Below, one piece after another: positions 55,501 to 63,526 of a stretch of DNA of 64,000 nucleotides (position 1 is the stretch's first letter; each line of letters opens with the position of its first letter). The notes below the pieces were generated by a model that saw only the letters and a program-made list of their open reading frames with translations, was not told where the DNA came from and did not search any database. A program made the translations under genes and the position numbers. The stretch comes from Plazaster borealis (lineage: Eukaryota > Echinodermata > Asteroidea > Forcipulatida > Labidiasteridae): the NCBI GenBank assembly GCA_021014325.1, contig CM037472.1, positions 29,412,234 through 29,476,233 on the forward strand. The letters run 5' to 3'.

Positions 55501-57592
55501 CATTGAATCGAGTTTGGGGATCATATAAAACTTACCACGATTTGGTCGGGGTTACATTCGTGACAACCGTAACAGCATTTCTCTTCAAGTGGCACTATAA
55601 TATACCCAGCCTCACATTCCTCAGTGCATATAGACCGCGGCTTACTCCTGCTCTTGTTGACAAACCGGATCTGGTCTGACTCGAGGTTGAGTCGCTCACC
55701 CGCCGACTGGAAGGCAGAGACCCATAGCCCGACTCTGTGCTCCCCTCTGCCTTCCCGGAGATTCGTAATGGTGAACTTTCCTCCGGCGTTACCCGAACTA
55801 TCGAATCGAATCTGCTCCTCGTCAACTCCCGTGAAATTAACATCGAATAGCTTCTTCATGAAATTATCGGTGTCCGTGGCGATCTCTCCAATCGGGCAGT
55901 GGCTTGTATTCGCGCATTTTTCCATCATCAATCCTTGGAAGGCAAAAACCAGAGCATCGACAGCATCTTTGACAGCGCCTGAGTTTGTCAGAGAGAGCGG
56001 ACAATCCCCGATATCCGTACAGTTGTTCTTTGCCATCCACGCCACTGCTAAATCATTGTACCACGGTGAAACATAAGACTCGTTGAGCACTTTCGATCTC
56101 ACGTATTCCTGGAAGCCGTCGGTTTCCACGCTGTAAGCCCTGACGAATATAGCACCGTCAGATATATCTCCAAGACCCTCCTCTTCCATCAAGTAGCCCC
56201 AAGAGAACCCACCGATCCATTGGTACTTTCCAACCATCCCAGCGGCCTGAGCGGCATGCATAACGTTCTGGCCGGTGAATTTCTCACCGATGACGACAAC
56301 TACTTTTGCCTTGGGATATCGGTCGAGTTTCGAGACGACTTGAAGGATTTCTTCGTCTTCTGCATTAGATCTGATGGCGGCGGAGTAAGCAACGCAGATA
56401 CCGTGAGCCGGCGCTATCTCCTGGAACCTAAGCGCCCCATGAAGGTACTCCGATTCGGTCCCGTGTAACAAGGATACGTAAGCCCATCCAAAGGAATAGA
56501 TGATATCAATCATGGTCTGAATCTGCCAGGAAAAGAAAAAAAGTGCCAAAGTCTTGGATGAGCGATCTTGTACCACTAAAATCAATCAACACATTCTCAT
56601 TTGAGTCTTTTGTGTGCAATAGTAGACTTTAGGATTACATTTAGACAAAAAATGAGGTACCTTGAACTAATTTTGTTTTGTTTTGCAGTGGTGTAGCGAG
56701 AATTGTTTGGGGTGATGGCGCATACCCATAATTCAAGATAGCGACATGCACCGCAGTGTGTATAATGTACGTATGTACAGTTTTAAAGCGTGTGGATAAT
56801 GCGTGCACCTTTCATGCAAATACGCACAATTTAGTGTATGAAACAAAACAAAATGTCCTGTTTTGTCATGGTGGTTAAACTCCCCCCCTTCCCCGTCACT
56901 ACTCCACTCCTCTATGTGCGATTGATACGCTTTGGAAAACAAAAATGCACGGATTGTGTTATTTTTCTCTGTTTAATGTTTGAAATAAGTGTGGAAATTA
57001 CCTGGAGGCTATTTTGTGGAATGGTCCGGAGGAAAAACGGGAAGCGTTGACTGTCCCCCAACTCATCGGCAGCAGCTCCGTAGGATACCACGGGCACATC
57101 GTACATGGCCGCCGCCTTCGCTACCACAACGCTGGTCGTCGAGTGCGCCGTGCCAACTATGCCAAGAACTTTGGCCTTGGCTTCGGGGAGACAGAGACCG
57201 GACGGCTCGGCTGGGTTGATGCCGTTCACGAGGGACAGTGCATGCCACAATGCAACATCCTCCGAGCGACAGTCATCTCGGATGTCGTACCCCAGCGTGA
57301 TGTTAGGAAGGATGTCATCCCGGCTGTTGATCTGTTCCACGGCAAAGATCATTGCTTCGGAGAGGGAAGTACCCCAGCGTGATTGCTTGTCCGTACACTG
57401 GCCTGGACCGGCAACGTAGTGAATTGGGAACAACCCACCAAGGATGACATCTCCCGGCTTGGAGTAAGACACACAGACTCGGTTAAGACACACAAATCTT
57501 GCCAACAGCAAGACCATGAAAACAGTTTGAAGTGAATACATGTGTATACAATTGTTTTTGCTTTGAAAAGTATATTTGACGGAAGCCATCAA
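46511..57592 (-). CDS. Class C GPCR, metabotropic-glutamate-receptor-like, five exons, complete
   Basis: Minus-strand exons in coding order: 57592-57002, 56522-55536, 49653-49285, 47645-47535 and 47014-46511 (stop). All are phase 0 and GT-AG, giving 853 aa, the usual mGluR length. Seen: an N-terminal hydrophobic signal-like segment (alternative Met at residue 18), then VILGGLFPIH, the class C Venus-flytrap ligand domain (to about residue 495), and a nine-cysteine linker spanning the exon 2/3 junction. TM1-3 lie in exon 3. Exon 4 has VNRIFRIF and the second intracellular loop. Exon 5 has the end of TM4 through TM7, with FYAFKARKVPSNFNESKF. Family role: plasma-membrane receptor acting through G proteins as an obligate dimer. 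By eye, most mGluR1 glutamate contacts (R78, T188, D208, D318, K409) are replaced and Y236 is kept, so the ligand is uncertain. The tail after TM7 is short and lacks an obvious PDZ motif. Confidence 0.93.
47815..47985 (-). mobile_element. tRNA-Leu-like SINE (family S3), copy 2
   Basis: On the minus strand: GGCTCGGTGTGCTGAGCAAT, CCAGACTCAAGTTGC and the B-box TGTGGGTTCGGGTCCTGG. It is divergent, in receptor intron 3, 170 bp upstream of exon 4. Confidence 0.6.
48690..48925. repeat. GCGCAACC-type interspersed repeat, copy 5
   Basis: CACTTGACGTCATCAACCGC, AAATCTTGGTTGCGCCATTT, then GGAAAAAATGGCGTAGAGAG and CCTGGGAACGAGGTCGG at the right end. Confidence 0.6.
49897..49963. repeat. Perfect 67-bp palindrome
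   Basis: Two 33-bp arms are exact reverse complements with a single central A at 49930. Left arm starts AAGCAATCAAAATTCATG; right arm ends CATGAATTTTGATTGCTT. It lies in receptor intron 2. Confidence 0.95.
50465..50690. mobile_element. MITE family M4, copy 3 (right half only)
   Basis: GTTGTTGATATTTAATGACG, AAAGGGTATCAAATCAAATG and the terminal GAGTGCATCACAAAACTT, GACCTTGGAGACCCTCT match the other M4 copies. The left half is missing. Confidence 0.75.
50725..50975. repeat. Inverted pair of GAGAAAGACTC...GGGTCGAAAC motifs
   Basis: The minus strand at 50726-50778 and the plus strand at 50928-50975 both read TTTGAGAAAGACTCT, a 4-5 nt loop, then AGGGTCGAAACGTGAG. The GACTC and GGGTC halves can pair. 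Such motifs are frequent in Penelope-like element ends. No RT lies between. Confidence 0.6.
51250..51890. repeat. Segmental duplication block A, copy 1 with TGTAGCCC minisatellite
   Basis: GTGCAGGTAAAACGGGATTT onward is nearly identical to 52512-53034. The centre (51375-51740) is a degenerate tandem repeat of about 18-35-bp units, each containing AAATGTAGCCC. The right end, TTATATTGTTCTTAGCCACA, is shared by both copies. Confidence 0.9.
51905..52500. repeat. Segmental duplication block B, copy 1
   Basis: From ACACGATAAG and GCAGCAATACGCTTCT through GTGTTTTCCTAGGTATCT, AATACGGCGTGGGCTAG and TGACTCCCAAAATGGCGC to ATAATGATAAAGTAGC. Block B recurs at 54370-54860. Copy 1 carries an internal duplication of the GACCGTGTTTTCCTAG segment. 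Confidence 0.88.
52512..53034. repeat. Segmental duplication block A, copy 2
   Basis: Near-identical to 51250-51890 at its start, with a shorter TGTAGCCC array. It ends at the shared TTCTTAGCCACAC, after which homology stops until block B resumes at about 54370. Confidence 0.9.
53525..53960 (+). mobile_element. tRNA-Leu-like SINE (family S3), full-length copy
   Basis: The head GTGTCGTGGCCGAGCGG...ACTCAAGCT, long variable arm, B-box GGGTTCGAGTCCC and closing GTGACAC form a near-complete tRNA-Leu(CAA)-like cloverleaf. A 350-bp body follows with CGTCCTTCGGATGGGACG and GGGGTTCGCCCCG. The tail has GAAGCGCCTTGAGCG and GGGCGCTATATAAGAAG, then (ATT)n. It is a SINE, although a tRNA caller might report the head as a tRNA. 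Confidence 0.88.
54369..54411. repeat. 43-nt near-perfect palindrome
   Basis: CTTATGGTGTACGTACACG and CGTGCACGTACACCATAAG form 21-bp arms with one mismatch and a one-base centre. It sits exactly where duplication block B resumes after the inserted sequence. Confidence 0.85.
54370..54860. repeat. Segmental duplication block B, copy 2
   Basis: Matches 51905-52500 (GGCAATACGCTTCT, ACTCCCTCGTACCGTTTAGT, CTTGCCGATGGAACCCTGCA, ATAATGATAACGTAGC) with deletions and about 10-15 percent visible divergence. Confidence 0.88.
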
Positions 57593-58604
57593 ACTGTCTC
57601 TCCACGACTTTTAATAAATAGTAGTCGTCATTGAATCGAACCTATTCTAGAGGAAGTGAGAACGAGGCTTTCACTTTGTCAATATTATCTCCTGTGATTT
57701 GTTAAAAGTGAACTAGTAAATTTATAGTTTACACCGTGTGGTTAAGGTGTACAGCGTGATGCGGTAGGGGAATGCTTGCAAAATCATAATCACGATGATC
57801 GAAACCACTGAACGACCTGGCGATTTCCATTCTCAAAGAAGGGGTGCATAATTTGCACGCACTGACGACGTAGTGGATGAATAATTTTATGCATGAGTTG
57901 TGATGATGCAGTCGGCACACAACCGTTGTGTACGAGATAATGGACCTTTTTGTTTTTTAGCGACGTCACAACTTTGAGATCTTATGGTTGGCGAATGTAT
58001 GGATTGCATTCACTGCAAAAAATACAGCAATTTTGTATTTATCATTCAATTCAATAATGTCATCAAATTACCCATATCAATGATCAACCAATTTGCTACT
58101 CGAAGCAAATAAATACACATAATTTGTATAAGAAAAAGGTTTTTCAATGTTGAAATAAAAAGGACAGATTTGTGCGAGGCAAAAAAATACACATACCTTT
58201 TATAAGAAAAAGGGTTTTCAATATTTAAAAAAATGACAGATTTGTGCCAACCCAGTTATTTATGTTGTGATACACAAGAACGCCATCATTGCTCAATATC
58301 TGCTAACAGTGCATGACGTCACGCCTGCATAGGTATAAAACAAAATTGCTGCCAAAAATTGAGTCCTCCACTCAAACGAGTTTTACACTTTGAATGTTAT
58401 ACCACAGAGCAACTGAGTAACTTGCACTGTTCGGTTGATTCGAAAGGAAATACAACTTCAACAAGTCCCCAATGCGAAAGAGCGGAAACCACACACAAAA
58501 AACTGTGCAAAATAATGATAACAACACTTTGCCTGCATTTCACACTCGCGGGTTCCCGTCCCCCGTTGAAACATCTGCCGCAGGTCTGCTCGGGTGATCA
58601 GCTG

Positions 58605-58885
58605 GTACCTGCTAGAAGTAGAGTAAAGTAAAGTCTGTCCCAAGCCAATATGGCTCATCAGGCCGGTGAATATTTCTATTTCCCCTTGGACAGGATACCA
58701 GTCCATCGCAGGTGACTCCCAGCTCTCGCCGGTACCCATTTGTACTCCTGGGTGGAGAGAAGTAGTTATGATAAATCAAGGACACAAGTGTCATGACCGG
58801 GACTCGAACCCACACTCTGCTGATCAGAAACACCAGAGCTTGGGTCCGGTGCTCTTAACCGCTCAGCCACGACACGCCACCACTT
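58605..58885 (-). mobile_element. tRNA-Leu-like SINE (family S3), copy with a different body
   Basis: On the minus strand: GTGTCGTGGCTGAGCGG, CCCAAGCTCTGG, variable arm, GGGTTCGAGTCCCGG and CATGACAC. The head is very close to that at 53525, but the body (CCACCCAGGAGTACAAATGG, CGCGATGGACTGGT-like) is different. This implies a separate SINE subfamily sharing one tRNA source. Confidence 0.8.
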
Positions 58886-59106
58886 GCTAGAAGGTAGACT
58901 CTAAACTTGTAATCGTTAACAGCGACCTCGCTTGACGTCAAAATAAGAATCCCATACAGTAAACGATCATTACAACCCTGTAAAACCACTTAGTTTCATT
59001 GTATCAACTGTAGCGACTGCAGTTTGTTGACACTTTGTAGCGAACTTCGTTCACGTAAGTTTTATTTTGAGATTTTTCAGACATGGTTACTTTGTTATAG
59101 ACAATC

Positions 59107-59278
59107 TTAAAGGGACACGTTGCCTTGGATTGGGCGAGTTGGGTTATAAAAAGCGTTCGCTTGTTGTGAAATTATTATGGTTGGAAAGATGTTTTAAAAG
59201 TAGAATATAATGATCCAGAAAATGGCGGACCGTATTAAAGGAAAACCACACTTTCGATCCTCATGTGTGGATCATTTA
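59107..59278. mobile_element. Palindromic MITE family M1, copy 4 (truncated)
   Basis: TTAAAGGGACACGTTGCC and TTGGAAAGATGTTTTAAAAG as in other M1 copies, then AATGGCGGACCGTATTA. The right third is missing after TGTGTGGATCATTT. Confidence 0.85.
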
Positions 59279-59339
59279 AGAAAGAACAATTTTAATTGGT
59301 TCTTTTCATAGTTTTTCCTCATTTTTTTCTTTTATACAG

Positions 59340-59470
59340 TTCTTTGGAGCTCTCTGACTCCAATCAATGACGACATCATCATCACCATCATCAACAGAAG
59401 CCTTCTAATGGAGCTCGGTGATACTGTTAATCAAGACCAGCCTGAGTTTTGGGCTACTTGCCCAGGATAA
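59340..59470 (+). CDS. Candidate terminal coding exon of an unidentified plus-strand gene
   Basis: A polypyrimidine tract and TTTTATACAG acceptor precede a 42-codon open frame (from 59342) ending TAA at 59468-59470. The peptide has a mixed, non-repetitive composition (INDDIIITIINRSLLMELGD). No upstream exon in compatible phase was recognised and no family is known to me, so this may be chance. Confidence 0.2.
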
Positions 59471-59632
59471 ATATTCCTAAAAGAGAATAATACTGTTCTG
59501 TTGCAATTTTAGAGACTACTATACTGTTTACTAATCACCCTTTTGCCAATGACCGTGTCTTAAAATGTCAAAATTGAATTAAAACTTGTTGGGAATTGTA
59601 GTATAAGTGTATATAGCATTCAGCCTGTAATG

Positions 59633-60840
59633 ATCAATGGTATTTGGATGGTATAAATTGATATGACCAATGGTATACCATTGATATGATCAATATGATC
59701 AATGGTATTGGATGGTATACCATTGATTATGATCAATGGTACTGAATGGTATACCATTGGTATACCATTCGTGTTGAATGGTATACCATTGACTAAACCA
59801 ATTGTATTGAATGGTATACCATTGATACCACCAATGGTATTGAATGGTATACCATTGATACCACCAATGGTATTGAATGGTATACCATTGGTACTACCAA
59901 TGGTATTGAATGGTATACCATTGATGATCAATGGTATTGAATGGTATACCATTGATATGATTATAGGTATTGAATGGTATACCATTGATATGATTATAGG
60001 TATTGAATGGTATACCATTTATTGCCAATGGTGTTGAATGGTATACCATTCCATTGACTAAACCAATGGTATTGAATGGTATACCATTGATATGATCAAT
60101 GGTATTGAATGGTATACCATTGATATGATTATAGGTATTGAATGGTATACCATTGATATGATCAATGGTATTGGATGGTATACCACTGATATGATCAGTG
60201 GTATTGAATGATATACCATTGATATGATCAATGGTATTGAATGGTATACCATTGATATGATCAATGGTATTGAATGGTATACCATTGATATGATCAATGG
60301 TATTGAATGATATACCATTGATATGATCAATGGTATTGGATGGTATACCATTGATTATGATCAATGGTATTAAATGATATACCATTGGTATTGCCAATGG
60401 TATTGAATGGTATACCATTGATACCACCAATGGTATTGAATGGTATACCATTGATATGATCAGTGGTATTGGAAGGTATACCATTGATTATGATCAATGG
60501 TACTGAATGGTTTACCATTGGTATTGCCAATGGTATCGAATGGTATACCATTGACTAAACCAAATGTGTTGAATGGTATACCATTGATACCACCAATGGT
60601 ATTGAATGGTATACCATTGATATGATCAATGGTATTGAATGGTATACCATTGGCTATGCCAATGGTACTGAATGGTAAACCATTGACTAAACCAATGGTG
60701 TTTAATGGTATACCATTGATTGTATTTACCATTGACCCAATGGTAAAAAAAAAACGTTCCAAAACACCGTTGATTCTAATGGTAGATTTTCAATGGTAAA
60801 TTTTCAATGGTAAACCAATGGTAAAGCATTGAGTTTGTTT
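59633..60840. repeat. 33-bp palindromic minisatellite, about 34 copies
   Basis: The unit joins a perfect 14-bp palindrome, AATGGTATACCATT, to a variable ATTG-NNNNNN-CAAT half-palindrome and a GGTATTG spacer. The variable centre takes several recurring forms (ATATGAT, ATACCAC, ACTAAAC, GTATTGC). Because the unit is 11 codons long, frames on both strands stay open and encode NGIPFNT-type repeats. The edges decay into single AATGGTA words up to 60840. Confidence 0.95.
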
Positions 60841-60847
60841 TATAAGG

Positions 60848-61070
60848 GAAGAGCCTTCCACTTTATTGCACCTTCGTTATGGAATTACTTTCCTCTTTAG
60901 ATTTGCCAAGCTGACTCTCTTCAGATTTTCAAGGGACTTTTAAGGACTCATTTGTTTCAATCTTAATTTTTGTAACTATTGCTTTATATATTTCATGTCA
61001 TTGTTCTATGTTATGTGTTGCGCATAGAGGCTCCTGCATTATGCGCTATATAAATGTTTCGTATTATATG
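60848..61070 (+). mobile_element. L2/CR1-type retrotransposon 3' end
   Basis: Plus-strand translation gives a degenerate RAFHFIAPSLWN...DSLQIFKGLLRTHLF, the C-terminal RT-ORF signature. The tail GCGCATAGAGGCTCC, ATGCGCTATATAAATG follows. One frame-breaking stop is visible. It abuts the minisatellite. Confidence 0.75.
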
Positions 61071-61294
61071 TATTTTTTTCAATTATTAAATCAACGGCGA
61101 GTTCCAACTTGTTTATACGTATGGCTCTGTACGTAATCAACGAAGAGCGACCTCTGTTGATGATTTGCAGGTGAGTATACTTTCTTGCACCAGCCAGCAT
61201 AAACTGGTCGGGGGGGGGGGCTGTTTCAAATGTTCCCCGTATGGATCCCAACGCTTTCAACAAAACAAAACAAAACAATGATTTTTGCATGAAT

Positions 61295-61690
61295 ATATAT
61301 ATATTATATATATATAATAAGTAGGGTAGATGGCCTTAGCTTTCGATACAGACCGGACCTTCTTCAGAGGCATAAAACAAGTACAAACAAAATCATATCC
61401 ATTTATAGAAAAAGAGAGGGGAAAGGGATTAAGGGAAGGATCCAGAAAGAAGCGGGAAAATTATAGCCAATCAAAGTTTCTATTTCAGAAAACATTGGTG
61501 GCTATGAACCAATAGGAGTAAAGTGGTGAGGACAAAGGATGTATAGTATGAAAGGATGGATTACTGGACCATAAAAGTGGTAAATGCATTGTTCGATAAC
61601 AATGCAGGGAAACATGAAAGGGTAGGATTGGAGAGCAAGTTGCATCATGATGCAACTAACAATGGTCAATTATATATATATTTTTTTAGT
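61295..61690 (-). mobile_element. Penelope-like element end fragment
   Basis: A (TA)n tract, then on the minus strand CTCTGAAGAAGGTCC and GGTCTGTATCGAAAGCTAAG. About 300 bp of moderately AT-rich sequence ends in another (TA)n. The core block matches 21690-21735. RT and endonuclease ORFs are absent. Confidence 0.45.
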
Positions 61691-62219
61691 CTAAGGGTCT
61701 ATCTAAAAAATTAAAAAATAATAATGCATTTTCACCGCCTCTTCTTGTCTCCCCAACATTCTTTGTTTCCTTCTTCCATGGTTTTGAGCAGGCCTATTGG
61801 GTCTGCTGATGACTAGTAAGTGCCAGCTACCTCCTGCACTACAGTGGTATGCGTTAAATACTATTCGAGGCTGGATGAATTAAATACTATTCGGTGTGAA
61901 GTGAGGTGCATCTGGGCCACACAACGACACCTGCTATTTTTTTATCACCACAACAATATTTGTAAAGCTAGCGTGACCTCTGAACTGTAGGATTGGGTAT
62001 TTCCCTAATCAAGTGGTTTTTGCACGCAACTTCACATACGTCACAATGAGCTAAACACTCATAGAGGCTTTCCCAGTCACGTAACTGTGCAAAGCCTCTA
62101 TACTGAGTGAATGGCTACATTGCTTGTTGAGTTCTGTTTATACTCCTTTGTTTGGAATGTTTTTAACGGCAAGGACTGGCGTAAACTCTGACCATCCTTA
62201 CTCTGATTCGAGTGAAACA

Positions 62220-62299
62220 ATGGTCCGGGTAAGCTTCAATCCTGATAAAACTGATATAGAAACATTTGTCAAGGAAAAAGCACCATCCAAAACTTTAAG
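62220..62299 (+). CDS. Candidate first coding exon (very weak)
   Basis: ATG at 62220 opens 26 codons rich in Lys/Asp/Thr (FNPDKTDIETFVKEKAPS), ending at a TTTAAG|GTTAGTAAG donor. The composition looks coding-like. No partner exon is visible before the window ends, and the frame is also open upstream to an ATG at 62124. Confidence 0.2.
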
Positions 62300-62325
62300 G
62301 TTAGTAAGTTGGAGTTTGGTTGTGT

Positions 62326-62421
62326 AGCCCACGTTGTTGGGCTGTTGTGGCTCTCTAACATCGGTCTATCATGATAAGACCGATGTTAACAGAGAGACAT
62401 AACAGCCTAAAAAGGTGGGCT
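62326..62421. repeat. Imperfect hairpin with about 40-bp arms
   Basis: AGCCCACGTTGTTGGGCTGT, GGCTCTCTAACATCGGTCT pairs with AAGACCGATGTTAACAGAGA, ACAGCC and GGTGGGCT, around a TATCATGAT centre. Several mismatches lie in the outer arms. Confidence 0.8.
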
Positions 62422-62949
62422 AGTTAGCTCTGGTGGTTGTTACTAATCCAACGCTGCACTCCATACAATACAAGGTTACGATAATTGTCTGTGGGGTAAC
62501 CATACCTTTTGGGGGGGAGAGGGGGGCAAGCGGGGACAAAGACATAATTTTGGGAGGGCTGTTTTAAGTATTAAACCATTCACTTTGTGCAGTTTTTAAA
62601 TCTGGGGCGGAAGGGTTCTGAGCAAGCAGGGGGACGTCCCCTGGGGCTCCCCTGGTAAAACACCACTTGTGTTGCAACTGGTTAATCCCACCATGGAGCT
62701 CTTGAAAGTGTAAGTGGTCTATTCGCTTTGAAAGTCACTTTGAAAATACTATCTTGGAAAAAAGAGAAAAATAGTTGTTGCAACAATGCAAGCTATGCAT
62801 TGTAGGACGTGAGTCTCCGTAGTGCGACAACGACTGTGCACTGACGTCCTACATCATGACATACCACTACCATACCAGGGTTATAGTTGTTGTTGCAAAC
62901 TGCTTTACTGACCAAAATTCACATGTGGTAAAAATGCAAAAGGTGATGA

Positions 62950-63040
62950 TAATGGCCTGAAGTTTCGACCCTATAGCAGAATCAATCTCAAAGGCTTTGA
63001 CTTGAGAAAGAATCTGCGAGGGACTAAACAAGGCTTACCA
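62950..63040. repeat. Inverted pair of degenerate GTCGAAAC motifs
   Basis: The left half on the minus strand reads CTTTGAGATTGATTCTGC, TATAGGGTCGAAACTTCAG. The right half reads CTTGAGAAAGAATCTGCG, AGGGACTAAACAAG. A compact relative of the 50725-50975 pair. Confidence 0.5.
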
Positions 63041-63071
63041 CTTTTCACAAGAACACATTTTAACCAAATAG

Positions 63072-63190
63072 GGAGACTGCCAACATAGGGCTATAGATAG
63101 TTCAGTTGGTCGAGCGCCGGCACGTTAATCCGGATGTTGCCAGGTTCAAGTCCTGCTCTATTAAATTTGTCCTTGTTCAACCCCAATTTA
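63072..63190 (+). mobile_element. tRNA-like SINE (family S1), copy 3
   Basis: AATAGGGAGACTGCCAACAT leads into AGATAGTTCAGTTGGTCGAG, CACGTTAATCCGGATG, AGGTTCAAGTCCTGCTC and TTTGTCCTTGTTCAACCCC. The leader matches the copies at 15700 and 28570. Confidence 0.75.
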
Positions 63191-63526
63191 AGAATAAACT
63201 TTCTTAATACATGTATTGTCCAACTCAATGGCAGTGCAGGAAGTGACTATTACTAGTAAACTTGCCGTAACGATCATGTGTAAAACTCTTGGGGACTGTT
63301 GGCTCTGAAAAAAGCCATTGTGGTTTTAATAGCAGCGTGTTTCTCTGTGTATCCACAAAATTGCTAGCCATTATATCTACATTTATTTTTCAAGTTTCCT
63401 CTAGTGAAGTTGTGTTACTTTCAGACTCTTTGGCTACTTATAGAGCTCTGAACAGTTTCTATTGTTTTATTACAGACAATGTATAGGATTACATTTTATA
63501 AGGGAAATTAATAATTTGTTATAATC

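Larger units (their letters stand above)
49654..55535. other. Receptor intron 2 (5.9 kb), non-coding content
   Basis: Holds the palindrome, half an M4 MITE, a pair of inverted GTCGAAAC motifs, an interrupted segmental duplication, an S3 SINE and a 43-nt palindrome. 54870-55530 is AT-rich and pyrimidine-rich without recognisable features. Confidence 0.5.
57593..59339. other. Spacer upstream of the class C receptor gene
   Basis: Presumed receptor promoter region; no core promoter element is placed with confidence. 57730-58600 shows nothing recognisable. An S3 SINE (minus strand) and a truncated M1 MITE fill much of 58605-59278. Confidence 0.45.
61700..63070. other. Spacer at the right of the window
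   Basis: Contains one weak first-exon candidate, one long hairpin, a G-rich stretch (62507-62535) and an inverted GTCGAAAC motif pair. Otherwise nothing is recognised. Confidence 0.45.

Noticed and set aside
59620..60762. Several long open frames encoding NGIPFNT-type repeats on both strands
   Set aside because: They follow automatically from a 33-bp stop-free tandem repeat; open on both strands with no splice or start context.
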